From the NCBI RefSeq assembly GCF_040436345.1, contig NC_133234.1:10664446-10728445 (forward strand): a DNA stretch of 64,000 nt. The letters are read 5' to 3'. Position 1 is the stretch's first letter, and every line of letters starts with the position of its first letter. Below the pieces are notes generated by a model. The model worked only from the letters and a program-made list of their open reading frames with translations. It made no database searches and was not told the DNA's origin. The stretch comes from Pagrus major. Its lineage: Eukaryota; Chordata; Actinopteri; Spariformes; Sparidae. Shown piece after piece: positions 37,701 to 49,915 of this stretch. The position numbers and the translations under genes were made by a program.

Positions 37701-38552
37701 GTCTCAGTTACACAATAAAGTCTCACTTACTGCCTTTTAATCATGGCTGAAAAAAGGAGATTTTTAATCAAAGTCCACAAGGATATGCTGCCTAAAACCC
37801 CCCAAAATATCTTTGATGGTAACTCACAATGACGCAACAATGTAATGAATGCGCAAAATACCCCTATTCTCGCCCATCAGCGCTGATTGGTGTGAATGTT
37901 CTGTGAGAGTAGCACACAAGGTCCGGCACAAACACAAAACTACAGCCTCCCAGCTAGAAAGTGCAAAGAGGGCTTAAAGATGTGCCTAATGCGTTCTTTT
38001 CCTGATGATTAAACTGAGAGCAGCGAATGCAGGGTTCTCTTAAGTTCACTGGTCTTGCAATGTGTCCATCATGACTAAGTTTTTCAGGGTAGGAAGGGAG
38101 TGAGGAATAAGGCTGGGGCAGCAGAGTGGTAAAGTGAGTGGGCTAAACATTGACCTCTCTCCGTGGGAATTTCCCCGCTTCACTGAATCATCAAAGACAT
38201 CCAAATGTAAGAATATTTCAGTGGCAGCACGGAAATGTAGACTTCACAGTCAATAATAATTGAAATATGAAGTAATTTCAACCATTCTCTAATTGATTAA
38301 AATCGTACAAATGGATTATTTAGGGACTGTATGAAAACAATTAGGATGGGGGGGGGGGTTGTATAACTCTGATATAACTAACGCTATAGCAGCATCTACG
38401 CTAACCTCTTCCCAAGCTGCTTGTTGTTTTCAAATGAAGAAAGACATTTTTGTTTCTCTCACCATTGATCGATTGAACCACTGTGGCTCTGCTTCAAGCG
38501 CATAGCTTGAAGCCTGGCGAGATGGATCTTACAAATCCATCAGTCTCAAATA
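34747..38552. other. Intergenic, no gene seen
   Basis: AT-rich DNA with many stops in all frames. I see no supported exon, RNA gene or full mobile element here. A poly-G run lies at 38348-38358. Confidence 0.5.
38545..38552. repeat. Left target-site duplication of the hAT-type element
   Basis: CTCAAATA, identical to 40155-40162. Confidence 0.8.
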
Positions 38553-40154
38553 CATGGGCGTAGGTTTCTATATAGATGGTCGTGACATGTCACAACCAAT
38601 GTTCGAGGATTGCAAAATAGTCACTACCAATATTTGTCTGCTGCTGAGCCAGTAGTAACGTTAGTGAGTGGTAGTAGTGAGCATCTTCCAAACTGTGTCC
38701 GCTACTTGAAATGGATAAGAGGAAGAAACAGCTGAGAAACAGCGATTAAAAAGTTGAAGTCTCTGGAGGTGGAGGCTGCTAAATGTGCGAAGTTGACGGA
38801 GCTTTTTGGTGCCGGGACCAGTGACACCGACCCGCCAGCAGCCACAGGTGCTGCTGCGCCGGGAGACGAGGGAGGAGGACGTGAGATGATGAGCGAGTGG
38901 AGGCAGACAGGGTCAGTAACGTCAGCCTGGGGCTGGCTCGGCTGAATGTTTGAGACACGTCCAAAACAAAGTTGTGATGCGACCTCACTAACTGCATACT
39001 GATGAACGTAGCTGCCGCTAATGCTAACGCAGCTGCCGCTAATGCTAACGTAGCTCCTCAGGGACTGAAGTCGTTATTTTCTAACTTTGACAATCTAACA
39101 TGTGGCAGCACATCAGCCCAGAGTTAAAGGGCTGTGACTGTTGGTAGTTGTGGTTGATTTTGTTCAAATACGCCGAATTGTGATATTATGGGTTATTATT
39201 GTTCAGATGATTTAGCTAAGCTAGCTAACAGATGCTAACGTCAGCGGTCTCTTGTTGCCATAGCAACAGTAAACATTCACGTGGCCTGATGAGCTGTAAA
39301 CAGAGATACAAAACACAAGTAAACCTATAGCAAATAATAAATTTAATTTGCAATATTTACCATTGAATTTATTGTAATCTTTCAATTCATTTATTGTTTA
39401 CTGAGGTGATAACTATCTAATAGGTATAATTTGTGTGTAAATGTGTTACTTTTACTGTAGTTTTCAAATGGCTGTGTATAGTGTTAGTGTATAGTCTTGA
39501 GCATTTTCAGGTCACAAAGATCTGGCTGTTTTGCATTGGGAAACACTAGTAAAGTGTCCTAATGAAAACACGACAAAGCCATTTGACTACCTTGTTCATA
39601 AATGATGGTGTCAGGACTTTTTTTTATGACACACACACTTTCATTGATAGGAATACTTGGTTTTGAGGAATGACCTCTATTTTGAGCATGTGACATGCTT
39701 TTGCAGGTTATCAACAAGGTTTTTCAGTTTGTACTAATTGTTTTGAGAAATGCACCAACTGTTGTGCAAATGTAAGTAATGATGTGAGAAAAACTCCACC
39801 CCGTCTCTGGTTTTGGGTTCTTCCCGTTAGTCTCGTCCCACCCCTGGTCATAACATAACTTCTGTTGTGATTTGACACTATAATGAACAAAGATTGATTG
39901 GTTGATTGCTATAGCTGTCAGTTTTAGTCCTTGAGTTCATAGCTATGTGCTTTATTTGTTAACTGCTATCAAGGAATATGACTCTCCTTTGTAGTATGTG
40001 TGAGAAAGGACGCCACGAGATTTGTGGACTTCTTCGTGGTGTCCGCTGATAATATAGTGGGCTGGTCTGGACAGAAAATGCCAGAGCTGAATTTTTGTCC
40101 CAGTCCACCCCTGGTAATGTCACTACCAAAGCTGAGACCAAACCTACGCCCTTG
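38553..40154. mobile_element. Non-autonomous hAT-type DNA transposon, 1.6 kb
   Basis: Left end CATGGGCGTAGGTTT and right end AAACCTACGCCCTTG are inverted repeats with one mismatch, flanked by an 8-bp direct duplication as expected of hAT elements. Near the left end, MDKRKKQ followed after a frameshift by KKLKSLEVEAAKCAKLTELF (about 38710-38810) resembles the N-terminus of hAT/ZMYM-like transposase proteins. No zinc finger, catalytic core or C-terminal dimerisation region is visible, so it is a deletion derivative. Near 39010-39050 a 21-base unit (GCTGCCGCTAATGCTAACG) is repeated in tandem. Confidence 0.8.
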
Positions 40155-40162
40155 CTCAAATA
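40155..40162. repeat. Right target-site duplication of the hAT-type element
   Basis: CTCAAATA, identical to 38545-38552. Confidence 0.8.
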
Positions 40163-41775
40163 AGATTGAAACACTCCAACCCAGTTAATATAACATTAAT
40201 ATCTACAATAACATTCTCATATTCTAATGAAAAATGTGAATTAGATCAGATAATGCTGAGGCCTCTTTTGCACAACATCAAATGTCCAACTGTCCATCGT
40301 ATCGCACCATCTAGAATGACACATAGAAGCACTGGTGGCGACTGATGAGCCTATGGTAGATTAGACATAATAAAGTGCAGTCTAGGTTGCCCTTCCAGTG
40401 GACAAGATGTCACGAAGTGCTCTCTCTTCACTATAAACCTATCTCGACTTTCTTTGCTTCACCAGTTCAACAGCTCTTTAAAAAATAGCGTGATTATGAA
40501 CTTGAATTTTCTGGCACCAATAAAGCTTTGATCTCAGCAGTCACCCATGTTTGTGGTTTGCAATGTGCTGAAGGCTACGTGCGGTGTACAGTGCACGGTA
40601 CAAGGTGTCCTGCTTTAGTATTTATAATTACGTTTTCTTCAACATGATGTAACTAAAATGGTGAGAAGTAGATCAGACCTTGTTTCCCATGGAACTCTAT
40701 TGTTTGGTTGTTTCGGCCAGCGAGACTATTTATTGATTGAAATCTTTATTTTGAACATGTACATCCTTTTTTTTTTTCCATAAAGAAACAAACTAACAAA
40801 AGAGTAGTGTGTATGAAAACAGGCAATTCTAATGACATGTTCGAAAAGGAGTGGGAAGAAGTGTGAACTTATCTAATCTCACCCCCTCTCTATTAATCTT
40901 TAGCTCATAATTCAGCATAGGCTTCCTTATTTAATCATTATTTATGAATAAATAAATAAATAAATATGTAATATGCATATACATATATACAAATATACAA
41001 ACATACAAATATACATAATTTATAACCAAATATGTCCTGCAAAATATAATTTAATTTATCAACCATTATTTTATGTATTATATCTTATATAGATTCTATA
41101 GAATTATATATGTCATAATAATTTTAAGCGTGTATTCTCCAGCATCCACTTACCCCTCACCATAAAGGTGATTAAAGGTGCAATATGTCAGAATTGGCCA
41201 CCTGGCATATTCATTCTCAACAGGGCAGCATATCACAAGAGTTACTGCTAATTGCTGCTAACTGTAGTAAGTCTGGCACGTCTGTCCGTGCAAAGATATG
41301 TTTCTCAGCCGCCTTTTTGACAGGTGTTTGATTGATGGCAGCAGCTCTGACAGTGACTGTCACTGACACCAAACCACAGGACAGAGTTTTAGAAGGACAG
41401 CAAAAACATCCACTCTGTTTCCGCACGAACACATGCACCTCCGGGCAAACACATCAAAGACACCGTCAGTTTGTTCTCCTTTATCAGAAAAATTAAGTTT
41501 TTGTACGGAAGGTGAAATTGCATTTCTGAGGACTAACTGTAACTGTTTGAGTCTTGTTTACGCTGTCAAGTGAATTAGTTAGAAATGCACATCCTTGAAG
41601 AGAAAAATCCAACACTTCCTTTCAGATTATAGATGGCAAATGATTAACGAGCCCGCCAGATCTTTTGAACAACTACTTTTATTAGGGTATTATGTGCCTT
41701 GTCAATTTGATCTTGCATTGTATTGATTTTATTGGGGGTTGTGTTATTTGAAGTCATACACACTTGTGCTAAAAC
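40163..41775. other. Intergenic, no gene seen
   Basis: AT-rich. It includes a TATA/AAATA-rich stretch at about 40945-41100 and a truncated family A left end (TTAAAGGTGCAATATGTCAG) at 41172. Confidence 0.5.
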
Positions 41776-42635
41776 GTGACTGTTGTTTTAAAATGTTTAC
41801 TGCTTTCATTTGTGAAGCACCTTGCAACCTTTGGACCACACTGCCTTAATCGACCATCTGAAAAACTCTTCTCTGTTATGCTTAGAGATTCCTCCCCTGT
41901 TTTGTGGGGTCCCCCAGGGGTCTATTCTGGATCTCCTCTTATTTACTATACAGGCTACCCCTGGGACAAATCATATCGATTTCTTTTGTCGCTACACAGA
42001 TAACAGATAACTATGTTGCATGTATGTTCCTTTGCTGCCTATTACCCCTGATGTATCCTGTATTATGTCTTGCCGTGCTAAAAATTAAGAACTGGATGCG
42101 CAAGAATCTCAATCTGCAGTTGAATGACCCCAAATCAGAAATAATAACTTTTAAGAAGAGGCCCAACATAGGTGTTATTTTCAACCGAGATGAAGTCATT
42201 TTTTTCATCTGTAGATCAGGAGAAGGTCATTCATTATTTAATCTCATTCAAACTTGACTATAAGCAGGCAAAACATACAAACACTGCAGCTGATACACAA
42301 CACTGCTGCCAGGCAGGCATCCCAAGAGAAACAACCATATCACACAAGTCCTTGATTGGTTACTGGTCAGTTTTATGATTGAGTTTATGAGTTTACTGCT
42401 CGAGGCCTTGAATGGTCAGATCCCAAAATCTCCATTTGACACTAAAGATGACTGGGTCTTTGCTGGCCAGGTCCTTCCTCACACCTCCGTTTTATCTTGT
42501 GGCTTTTTCTTAACTGGTGGTATTTTTTGTAATTATTTAAATCATTTTATCCTCATTTGTATCCTATGTTTTAGTATACAATACTTTGTAACTTTGCTAT
42601 ATAAATAAAGGTATTATTATACAAACAATTATTAT
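41776..42635 (+). mobile_element. L2-like LINE reverse transcriptase remnant with 3' end
   Basis: Plus-strand frames give CGVPQGSILDLLLFTIQATP, the conserved reverse transcriptase block (W/R)GVPQGSILGPLLF, then a degenerate RYTDN where YADD is expected, then KIKNWMRKNLNLQLNDPKSE, like the family's ...WM..N.L.LN..K.E segment. Further on, EALNGQIPKSPFDTKDDW and a 3' tail TTTGCTATATAAATAAAGGT ending in ATTATTAT follow. Stops and frameshifts make it inactive. The 5' border is truncated near 41.77 kb. Confidence 0.8.
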
Positions 42636-42712
42636 CACTTTTATTTTATTACTTTTGGCCATAATGGGTGTGTAATTAACCAAAACGTGGCCAGAGGGAT
42701 CAAAAACATCAC

Positions 42713-42895
42713 CTGTAGCCAGTGTTGTGAAAGGTACCCAAGAGTCGTACCTGAGTCAAAGTCCCGGCCTGGGCCTCTTTACTGCATGTCACTCCCCCTC
42801 TCTCTCACCCTCTCCTGTCCAACTTGAGCTGTACTATCAATAAAGCTGAATAAAGGCCAAAAAAATACTTAAAAAAAAATATATATATATTACAT
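42713..42895 (+). mobile_element. SINE-like or LINE-tail fragment
   Basis: Contains CCTGGGCCTCTTTACTGCAT, GTCACTCCCCCTCTCTCTCA, then ATCAATAAAGCTGAATAAAG and an A-rich tail. I recall similar tails on common teleost short interspersed elements. No RNA polymerase III A/B boxes could be confirmed. Confidence 0.45.
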
Positions 42896-43483
42896 CAGTC
42901 TTAAAGTATCTGACATTACATATACTTAAGTCTCAAAAGTAATTTGAGTTTATAAATGTACTCAAGTATAAAAAGTGCAATTAAAAGTTAATTATACTTA
43001 CCATACGATATTTACATGTAGTATATATTGTATAATGTAAACTAAGGGGTGACTGATTATCTGCCTGGATGACTATTGGATCCAAAATTGAGCATTTTTC
43101 AGATTTTTCTCAGACCCATTTGAAATCAGTGTTCTTTTATCTGAGTGCAATAAAATGAATGAATTAAAAATGCACTACCGTGGCTCTGAGCAGAAAAGAG
43201 ACATACTCAAGTAGAGTATAAGTACCTTGAAATTGTACCTAAGAGCAGCGCTTGAGGAAATGTACATTCCATCAATGCCTGTAGCTGATGCTTCAGAGTG
43301 CATTTTCCTGTTGCCATAAGAATCTCTGGTATGATCCAAATTGCTTCAGACATTTGCAAAAACACCACATAGTGCTACTGCCTCTCTGTCTGGCAGCCAT
43401 ATTTTATGTAGAAAAACCCGCTCTTCTCTTCTACATTCATTAAAAAGTCACTGATGAGCAACATCTTGTTTCTTTTTTAAAAT

Positions 43484-43489
43484 TTTATT
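43484..43489 (-). terminator. Polyadenylation signal of noxo1
   Basis: Minus-strand AATAAA about 860 bases past the noxo1 stop. Closer minus-strand AATAAA words were not seen, so the 3'UTR probably spans about 43470-44348. Confidence 0.5.
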
Positions 43490-44348
43490 GACCTGTTTAC
43501 TTAAAATTACACATGAACACGTACACATGAACAAGTGAGCTCTTACAGGTTATAATATGGTACATACTGTACATAAAGGTGCAACAACATATTGAAACGG
43601 CAAGCGGAAAAAAGGAAACAGAATGTAAACATGGAAAGAGAAAATGCTGTGACGGGATATGGGTACATCTTCTAAATGCTTGTTTACCACTGCCATCAGA
43701 TTTGAATGCTACGATTTAGCTCTAAAAAATTACATCGGTAGAAACTATTTACACACAGTATCTGGTTAAGTGTAACACATTTAAGTACTGTTGCAAGTGA
43801 TATATCGAATAAATGGTACTTTTCGCTAATTTAGCGATAATATCATCTTTTTCGTCTCTCATCAACAGGTCAGAACAGCTGTGCATTGATTTGTATTACA
43901 AACCGTGACAAGGAGGAAATAAGAGATCAATAAAAAACAGTTCAGAGTAAATATTTAACCTCTTCGATTCCTAAAATCCACTTAAATTTCTCTTTAAAAC
44001 TAGAAAAGAAGCGTTTGGTTTTTTTTTTTTGTGAAAATGTCACCTAAACATCTTCTTCTACCTGCTCTGTTTAACGCTTCACTGAAGCTACATTATTCCT
44101 ACACTGAGTGAAATATTCATACCTAAGATGTCGTACTCCATTTGATCATATGGAAAATTTCGAGACATCATCCTCATTTACCTTTTTATACACAATGCTA
44201 CACAAAACGCATTTGACTGGCAGACCCATGGAAAGATCTGTGGGGTTGAAGAGGTTAAATATTTTACATAAATACATGATAAATCAAAAAGATTGCAATA
44301 AAGACAGTGTGCTCAAGAATATAACTTAAAGTGTAATGGTGTCATGCC

Positions 44349-47300
44349 CTAGCGGCTGTGGGTGGACTCTGGCTGAGCCTGAAGCCGGGTCTTGGTGGCC
44401 AGAGCTGCCTTCCGGGTCATGGTGGTGCAGCGGGTCAGGATTTCCTCAGTTTTGGGTCTGGGTGGCACCCTGGGAGCGATTGAGGCCGTCCCGCTGCCTT
44501 TCGACGTGACAGATCCAGAGCTCTCTGAACCTGCGCTGGAGCTGCGTTCTGGGAGGCTGTCAGCTTCCCCTTTCAGACTTGAGGTCGACTCGCTATCTGA
44601 GGAGAGGCTGGAGAAGCTTCCCTCGCTGCTCGTGTTGCTCATGCTGCGCGTGCGGCCATCTGACATCGAGGGATCACTCTCGATCTGTGTTTGGGACCGG
44701 GTCTCGGAGAGAACATCCAGGGATCGGGCCTTGTGGAGACGCCCAGGCACACCTGCAGAATCCATCCGTGGGCTGTTTTCTTCACTGGTGCTTGTTGAAG
44801 GAGAAGCCTGAAGTTCAGCGTTGGTTGCCAGGTTCAGAGTGGAACTATGCAGCTTTCTCTGCAGGCTGAAGAGGCCGGCACGTGGATTGTTGTATGGTCG
44901 CAGGTACATGGAGGGGATGTAACCTCCCTTGTTATTGAACCTGAAGAGAGGATTGCAAGGAAAAGGGAAGTTATTTCAACCTGTATATCATATTTTGACT
45001 TTTCTTTGAATCTGAAATTTTAATCAGAAGAGAAAGATCTTCATTGACTGATTGTTTATGTCTAATCAAACTAAATAAACAAACTCTTTTTGTTTTCATG
45101 ACTGAAGAAACAAACTGACCTTAAAGGACAACTCAATTCATACTGTCTTACTTTGTTTATATGTGGCGGACCCTGCCACTTTTCTAGCTTCAAACAGTGT
45201 TCTAGGACCTTATTTTTCTCTGAGAACAGCTTGTTTATTCAGTATTTTATTTTTTGTATTATTACCTCATTAATATTGCAAATATTAAAATTATGAGTTT
45301 GAATTTCTTCTCCTAAACTACATAGTTCCCCTTTAATGAGACTAACTTCCTACATTTGTTCAGTGTTTATATGTAAAGACACTGACGGGGCATTGATGAA
45401 CACCTCACAACACATTCCTTATTCCCTATTGTCTATTGTTTGCAGCGCAGACAGTGAGGATCGGGATACCTGATGAGCCACCAGCCGTTGTCAGACTTCC
45501 TCAGCACCTCGACCACAGAGCCAATGGGCACAGACACCTCGTCATCCTTCTTGGCTGAGTAACTCTTCACCGCACAGTACAGGGAACCTGAGGGTCACAG
45601 AAAGAAAACAAGCTCAAATGACGAAGCAGGCGCCGCTGCACAGATGCAATCTCTCTTAAAACACATATTTTCTCTTTGGTTGAAGGGGATAGATGCATGT
45701 TAACTTCCTACAGTTAAAGAGCGCTCCCCAGTGTTGGTTGTTTGTAATAACTGGGCTTCATAATATGCTAAGTATGTGCATCTGGCATGCAATGATTGGT
45801 ACAGTCGAAGCCAATTAATGTCGATGCTCACACTGATGCCAGGTTTATGTAGGATCAAGTACAGAGATGCAATCAAGCTCAAATGAGATCTTTCTGTGTG
45901 ACAAGTGTGCATGTGTAAATTTGCTAAATATCACACCTCCGAGCTGGAATCCAGCATCATGATCATCATCTTCCTCTCCCTCCCATAACTCCAGGTAGGG
46001 AGCAGGGAACCAAGCCAGACGCTTATCCTCGTTCTCCACCAGCCACCAACCTGCAGAGGGACAAAAAAAACAAACACTTTCAGCATCACAGAAAAGAGTG
46101 TGAAGAGGTTTGTAAATGTTGAGATCCAACGCTGCATGACAGCGACAGCACTGACCTGCAGGGTCTTTGATCAGGACGTCCAGCTTCTCGTCCACAGCCG
46201 CCTTAAACGGGCGATTCTTGGTATCCTTCGTCTCATAGTCTGCCACGCAGCGGTAAGTCTGGGTGACAAACGGGTGGGTGACACTGCCCGCCACATTGCC
46301 CCCTCCTCCGCCGGAGGCATCATCAGACAGCAGGATCATGATGCTGATGACAGAGATGTGATGTTGAGAACAGAACTTCCACAAATTAACATAATAATTT
46401 GAACCTAACGCTGACGTGACAACCCTACCTGTTCTTGGTGAAGTCTTGCTGCAGGTCGTGGTCTTTGGGCATGAAGAACTGCCTGACCTCCGAGCTCTGG
46501 GTCACAGTGACGTCGCACTTCAGCAGTTTGTCGCAGTAGCTCTCCAGGAACTTCATGCGCTGGACAGATCGCTTTGATCCTTTCTGCTGGTGGCTGCTCC
46601 TATTGGCCTCCCCTGAACAGAGGAAGGGAAACGGTTTCAAGATTAATTTGAGATGAGCAGAAGAATGTGTAAAGTCAAGCGTCATTTCCATGTCAGAGTT
46701 GCTTATAGGAGAGGATTTCAATAGACTTTGCAATCAATAAGATGTAACACACAGTTGAAATAATCTTACCACTGAATTTGGGGATCATTCGCTCGCTTTT
46801 GCGGAGAATGTTCTGATGAGGGAATCTCTTCTTCAGCTGCCTCTGTTGGGAAAAAAAGAATATACATTTAATATTAAAGAAGCACTATGCACTTTTGAAG
46901 AAGATATTCAAACACAGACATTTTATATTTACTGTATTAATGAGGTAATAACACAAACTCAATAAACAAGCTGTTCTCTAGAAAGGTGGCAGGGTCCGCC
47001 ACATATAAACAAAGTAAAACAGAATTAAACTGTGTTGTCCTTTAAGTTTGTTTATTCAGTCATAAAAAACGAAGACAGTTTTTTTTTTTTTTTTGTTTAG
47101 GAAGATCTTTTCTCTTTTGGTTATAATTTCTACTACACAGTGCACCTTAAAAGTGACCACAGCCTCAACAGCACACTGAGTTTGTTACTTACGTGAAATT
47201 TCTTGAACTCCTGGAAGGATCTGTAGACAATCACCTCAGCCTCGTCAGACCATAAAACAGACATCATGAACACCTGTGCAGAGAGAGAGACAAAATAAAG

Positions 47301-47465
47301 GAAACAGTCATAAATACAGCGAAATAATTTAATAAACTAAAATGATAATCACAAAAAAATCAAATAAAGATCTCTGAGTTGGTGGCTCACCTTGAGTTTC
47401 GGTGCGTCCCTGTGCACGGATCCGATCATGCGGACACTGATGACAAAGCGCTGCTCAGCTGCCAT
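44349..47465 (-). CDS. noxo1: NADPH oxidase organizer 1, eight coding exons
   Basis: NOXO1 is the membrane-recruiting organizer that, with NOXA1, activates NOX1/NOX3-type superoxide-producing oxidases. Minus-strand exons are 47465-47391, 47273-47193, 46842-46770, 46612-46429, 46343-46156, 46050-45937, 45587-45470 and 44940-44349. Phases join to 474 codons plus TAG. The PX domain covers about residues 4-125, with the phosphoinositide-binding R43 in YRSFQEF. SH3-1 spans about 168-222 (YRCVADYETKD ... GWWLVENEDKRLAWFPAPYL) and SH3-2 about 242-294 (YCAVKSYSAKKDDEVSVPIG ... NNGWW-like NGWWLIRFNNKGGYIPSMYL). A Ser-rich stretch leads to the proline motif VPPRPKTEEILTRCTTMTRK near 436-455, the NOXO1-type C-terminal site for p22phox/NOXA1 interplay. 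The polybasic autoinhibitory segment of p47phox (NCF1) is absent, which favours NOXO1 over NCF1. Human NOXO1 has about 376 residues, so this form is longer, mainly in the tail. Confidence 0.93.
45119..45337. repeat. Family C MITE-like element (noxo1 intron 7)
   Basis: Reverse orientation. It contains TTAAAGGACAACTCAATTCA, TATATGTGGCGGACCCTGCC, ACAGCTTGTTTATTCAGTAT and ends AACTACATAGTTCCCCTTTA. Copies also lie at 46876, 47838, 52529 and 59300. Confidence 0.75.
46876..47151. repeat. Family C MITE-like element (noxo1 intron 2)
   Basis: Forward orientation with both ends (TTAAAGAAGCACTATGCACT ... ACTACACAGTGCACCTTAA). The interior has CAAGCTGTTCTCTAGAAAGG and GGCAGGGTCCGCCACATATA. It fills most of the 349-base intron 46843-47192. 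Confidence 0.75.
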
Positions 47466-47570
47466 GGTGCTCCTCTGTGTGTCTCTACTTGCTGGAGGAC
47501 TATCTACTGTCTCGACCCTTCGGTGTCCGGCTCGACTCCCTCTGCTGCTCTGCCTGATCGTGGACCCAAG

Positions 47571-47577
47571 TTAATAT
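47571..47577 (-). promoter_or_regulatory. Possible TATA-type box of noxo1
   Basis: Minus strand TATATTAA, about 105 bases upstream of the noxo1 ATG. It would place transcription start near 47540-47545 and give a short 5'UTR of about 75-80 bases. AT-rich chance matches are common. Confidence 0.35.
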
Positions 47578-47837
47578 ACGCTTCACAAGGGGGCGGTGAC
47601 AGGACGGGAAAATCCACCTGAGGGCGGCTGGAGGAGAGGATGCACACATGCAGGGCGTGTCCGGCGGCAGCAGCAGCAGCAGAGCTGACGCAGGTGTGTC
47701 CGGGTCCGCTGTAAAAACTGATAACATCACACAAGACAAACAGCAGAATGCAGAAGAACTGGCAAAAAGAAAAACAGAGTAGTCTCAAGAACACCAAAAG
47801 TAAGTTATAAAGTCCCCTTAATATCATAACTCTGCTA

Positions 47838-47965
47838 TTAAAGGGGCATTATGTAGTTTTGGGGAAGCATTTTAATATTCACAATATAAATGAGGTCATA
47901 CTACAAACTCAAAAATATTTATCATTTCCATAAACAAGCTGTTCTCACGCATCCTCAACTCCCAT
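47838..47965. repeat. Family C MITE-like fragment upstream of noxo1
   Basis: TTAAAGGGGCATTATGTAGT, TTTTGGGGAAGCATTTTAAT, then AAACAAGCTGTTCTCACGC. The right half is missing. Confidence 0.7.
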
Positions 47966-48239
47966 AATATTTTTTTTTTATTTTTTTATGCACGTGCAAT
48001 CACTTGACACTTGTCATCTGGCAGCAATATCCCTTATCAGGAGCTGGTGTGGAGAGCTGTGTGTGTACGTGTGTGTCTGCTGAGGCTGACTAAGTAGGCG
48101 TGTGTTTGGGGGGAAGCAGGTGTTTCTTCAAAGTAAGGATTGCATGAGAGGGCCGGAGTCGGAGGGGGTTATCCCGACCACTCATCAGGTGGACGTGGGC
48201 GTGGAGTCCTTGTCTGAAGTGGTGCCAGCATTTTATCAT

Positions 48240-48283
<44 letters not shown>

Positions 48284-49052
48284 ACGGCTGTGTGGTGTAA
48301 AAGGTCGGGACTGTCCAGCTTCGTGTACCACCCGAGAAGATGTCAACACCTGAGCGTATAGCAGCACGAGGTTTCCCAAAGTGAGCACGAGGACCATGAC
48401 TCTGAATTCTTTTGGGCATCTGTTGTGTGCTGTGCTTGGGCCCAAAACAGTCGCCCCTGGACTCTATAACCAAATGACTAGCTCACGTACTGTCTCACAA
48501 AGTATATGGTGGTTGCACATGAAAAAAGGAGTAACTGGGGTGATTAAATTTGCAGGAGAACAGGTATGGGCTCTATGGCATGATGTCTGTGAATATACCT
48601 GATGGTTAGACGATGATTGACGGTTAGATGATGATTGTCAGTGTTTACCACCCTAACATTTGTCTGTACTGATGCTCCATTATCAACTTCACTGTGTGCA
48701 TTTTGTGTACCCGCCGTACCAAATGGTTGGGTGGCGTCAGGGCTTGCACCAGTAGATCAGGAAACAACTAGTAAGAATTTGATATACTGCCAGTTAAAAC
48801 AATACCACACACAAGGTGAGGTAGCAAAGAGCAACCACAAAGGCAGCATGCCAGCTCACAAAAGTGTATTTTATGATCTTATCGCAGGTTCACGGATGTA
48901 AAATTGAAATTAATCTTGAAGCGGTTACTCATGACACATTTGAGGTAGCCTGGTCTCAAACCTCTGAAACTCTGCCCATGTTTCATTTTGATCCTAAGTT
49001 TCAAATAATGCACAGATAATACATATTAATTATAACATATAAACAAACAATA
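47966..49052. other. Intergenic, no gene seen
   Basis: Contains a CA microsatellite at 48240-48283. The open frames in this stretch are shadows of that repeat or lack motifs. Confidence 0.45.
48240..48283. repeat. (CA)n microsatellite
   Basis: About eighteen CA units, interrupted once by AAA. Confidence 0.95.
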
Positions 49053-49653
49053 TTAAAGGTGCAATATATAAGAATTGGCCACCTTGAATTCATACTCCAA
49101 GTAAATGGGGCAGCACATCAACTGAGCAACTGCTAACTGCTGCTAACTGTATTGCATATACATATATATGGATTCTCAATGCATCGCTATCCCAATGTAT
49201 GGCCTCAATGATCTATATTACTGCACATGGCTAAGTTTTCATCATTTAAATTCCCCTTTTATTCAGAAAGTCCTTCCAATAATCAGACTATGGAAGTCTA
49301 CAAAATAAGAGCTGCATCTTTTCAATACATAGACATTGCGAAACAAAGCATTCATCCATATGCGGTGCCTTACACGTTTGTTGTAATCTACAATGATATT
49401 GGTTTCACAGATAAGGAATTAATTGACTCTGCTGCACACACTTCTCTCAGAGTTGGGTGGCAAAGTTGACAGCGCCTCCTCAGATATTGGCTGATTAGCT
49501 TGCTGTAACATGATTAATAATTGCCCGGGGCTAGCATGCTAACTTCAGTGGATATCTTTTTGAGGCAATACAGAAACGCCTTTGACATACCTTCAAAACT
49601 GTTGATAATTTTTTGAATGACTTCAAACTAAATTCTTATATATTGCACCTTTA
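49053..49653. repeat. Family A MITE-like element with an internal insertion
   Basis: Left TTAAAGGTGCAATATATAAG, right TCTTATATATTGCACCTTTA. The usual interior is split by about 330 bases (roughly 49155-49480) that contain an 80-codon open frame without recognisable motifs. GGGGCTAGCATGCTAACTTC resumes after the insertion. Confidence 0.65.
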
Positions 49654-49772
49654 CAATGTGGAATCAGACTAAGTTATGTGAGAATATGCTAGATATTGTG
49701 CAAATACAGGAGCATCTCAAGTCTATTTTCTAGATATCTGTAAATGTGCATACTTACCACTGTCTTCATAAT

Positions 49773-49915
49773 TAAAGGTGTAATATACAAGAATTCTGGT
49801 TAAAATGCTAACCAGCTAGCCCTCCTGCACCCCCACTAGCGGTGTAAACACCAACAGTTCCCTGATGTACAAAGCTCCCAGTCTGGACTGCTAGCTGCAC
49901 AGCTAACTGAGCTAT
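49773..49915. repeat. Family A MITE-like element, truncated
   Basis: ATTAAAGGTGTAATATACAA at the left, GCTAACCAGCTAGCCCTCCT and CTAGCTGCACAGCTAACTGA inside, no right end. Confidence 0.65.

Noticed and set aside
44392-44869. Plus-strand frames of 96-139 codons opposite the noxo1 tail
   Set aside because: Shadows of the noxo1 last exon, caused by its Ser-rich codon usage.
44349-47465. p47phox (ncf1) as an alternative identity for noxo1
   Set aside because: The polybasic autoinhibitory segment after the second SH3 is absent, and the C-terminal VPPRP...TRCTTMTRKA block matches NOXO1.
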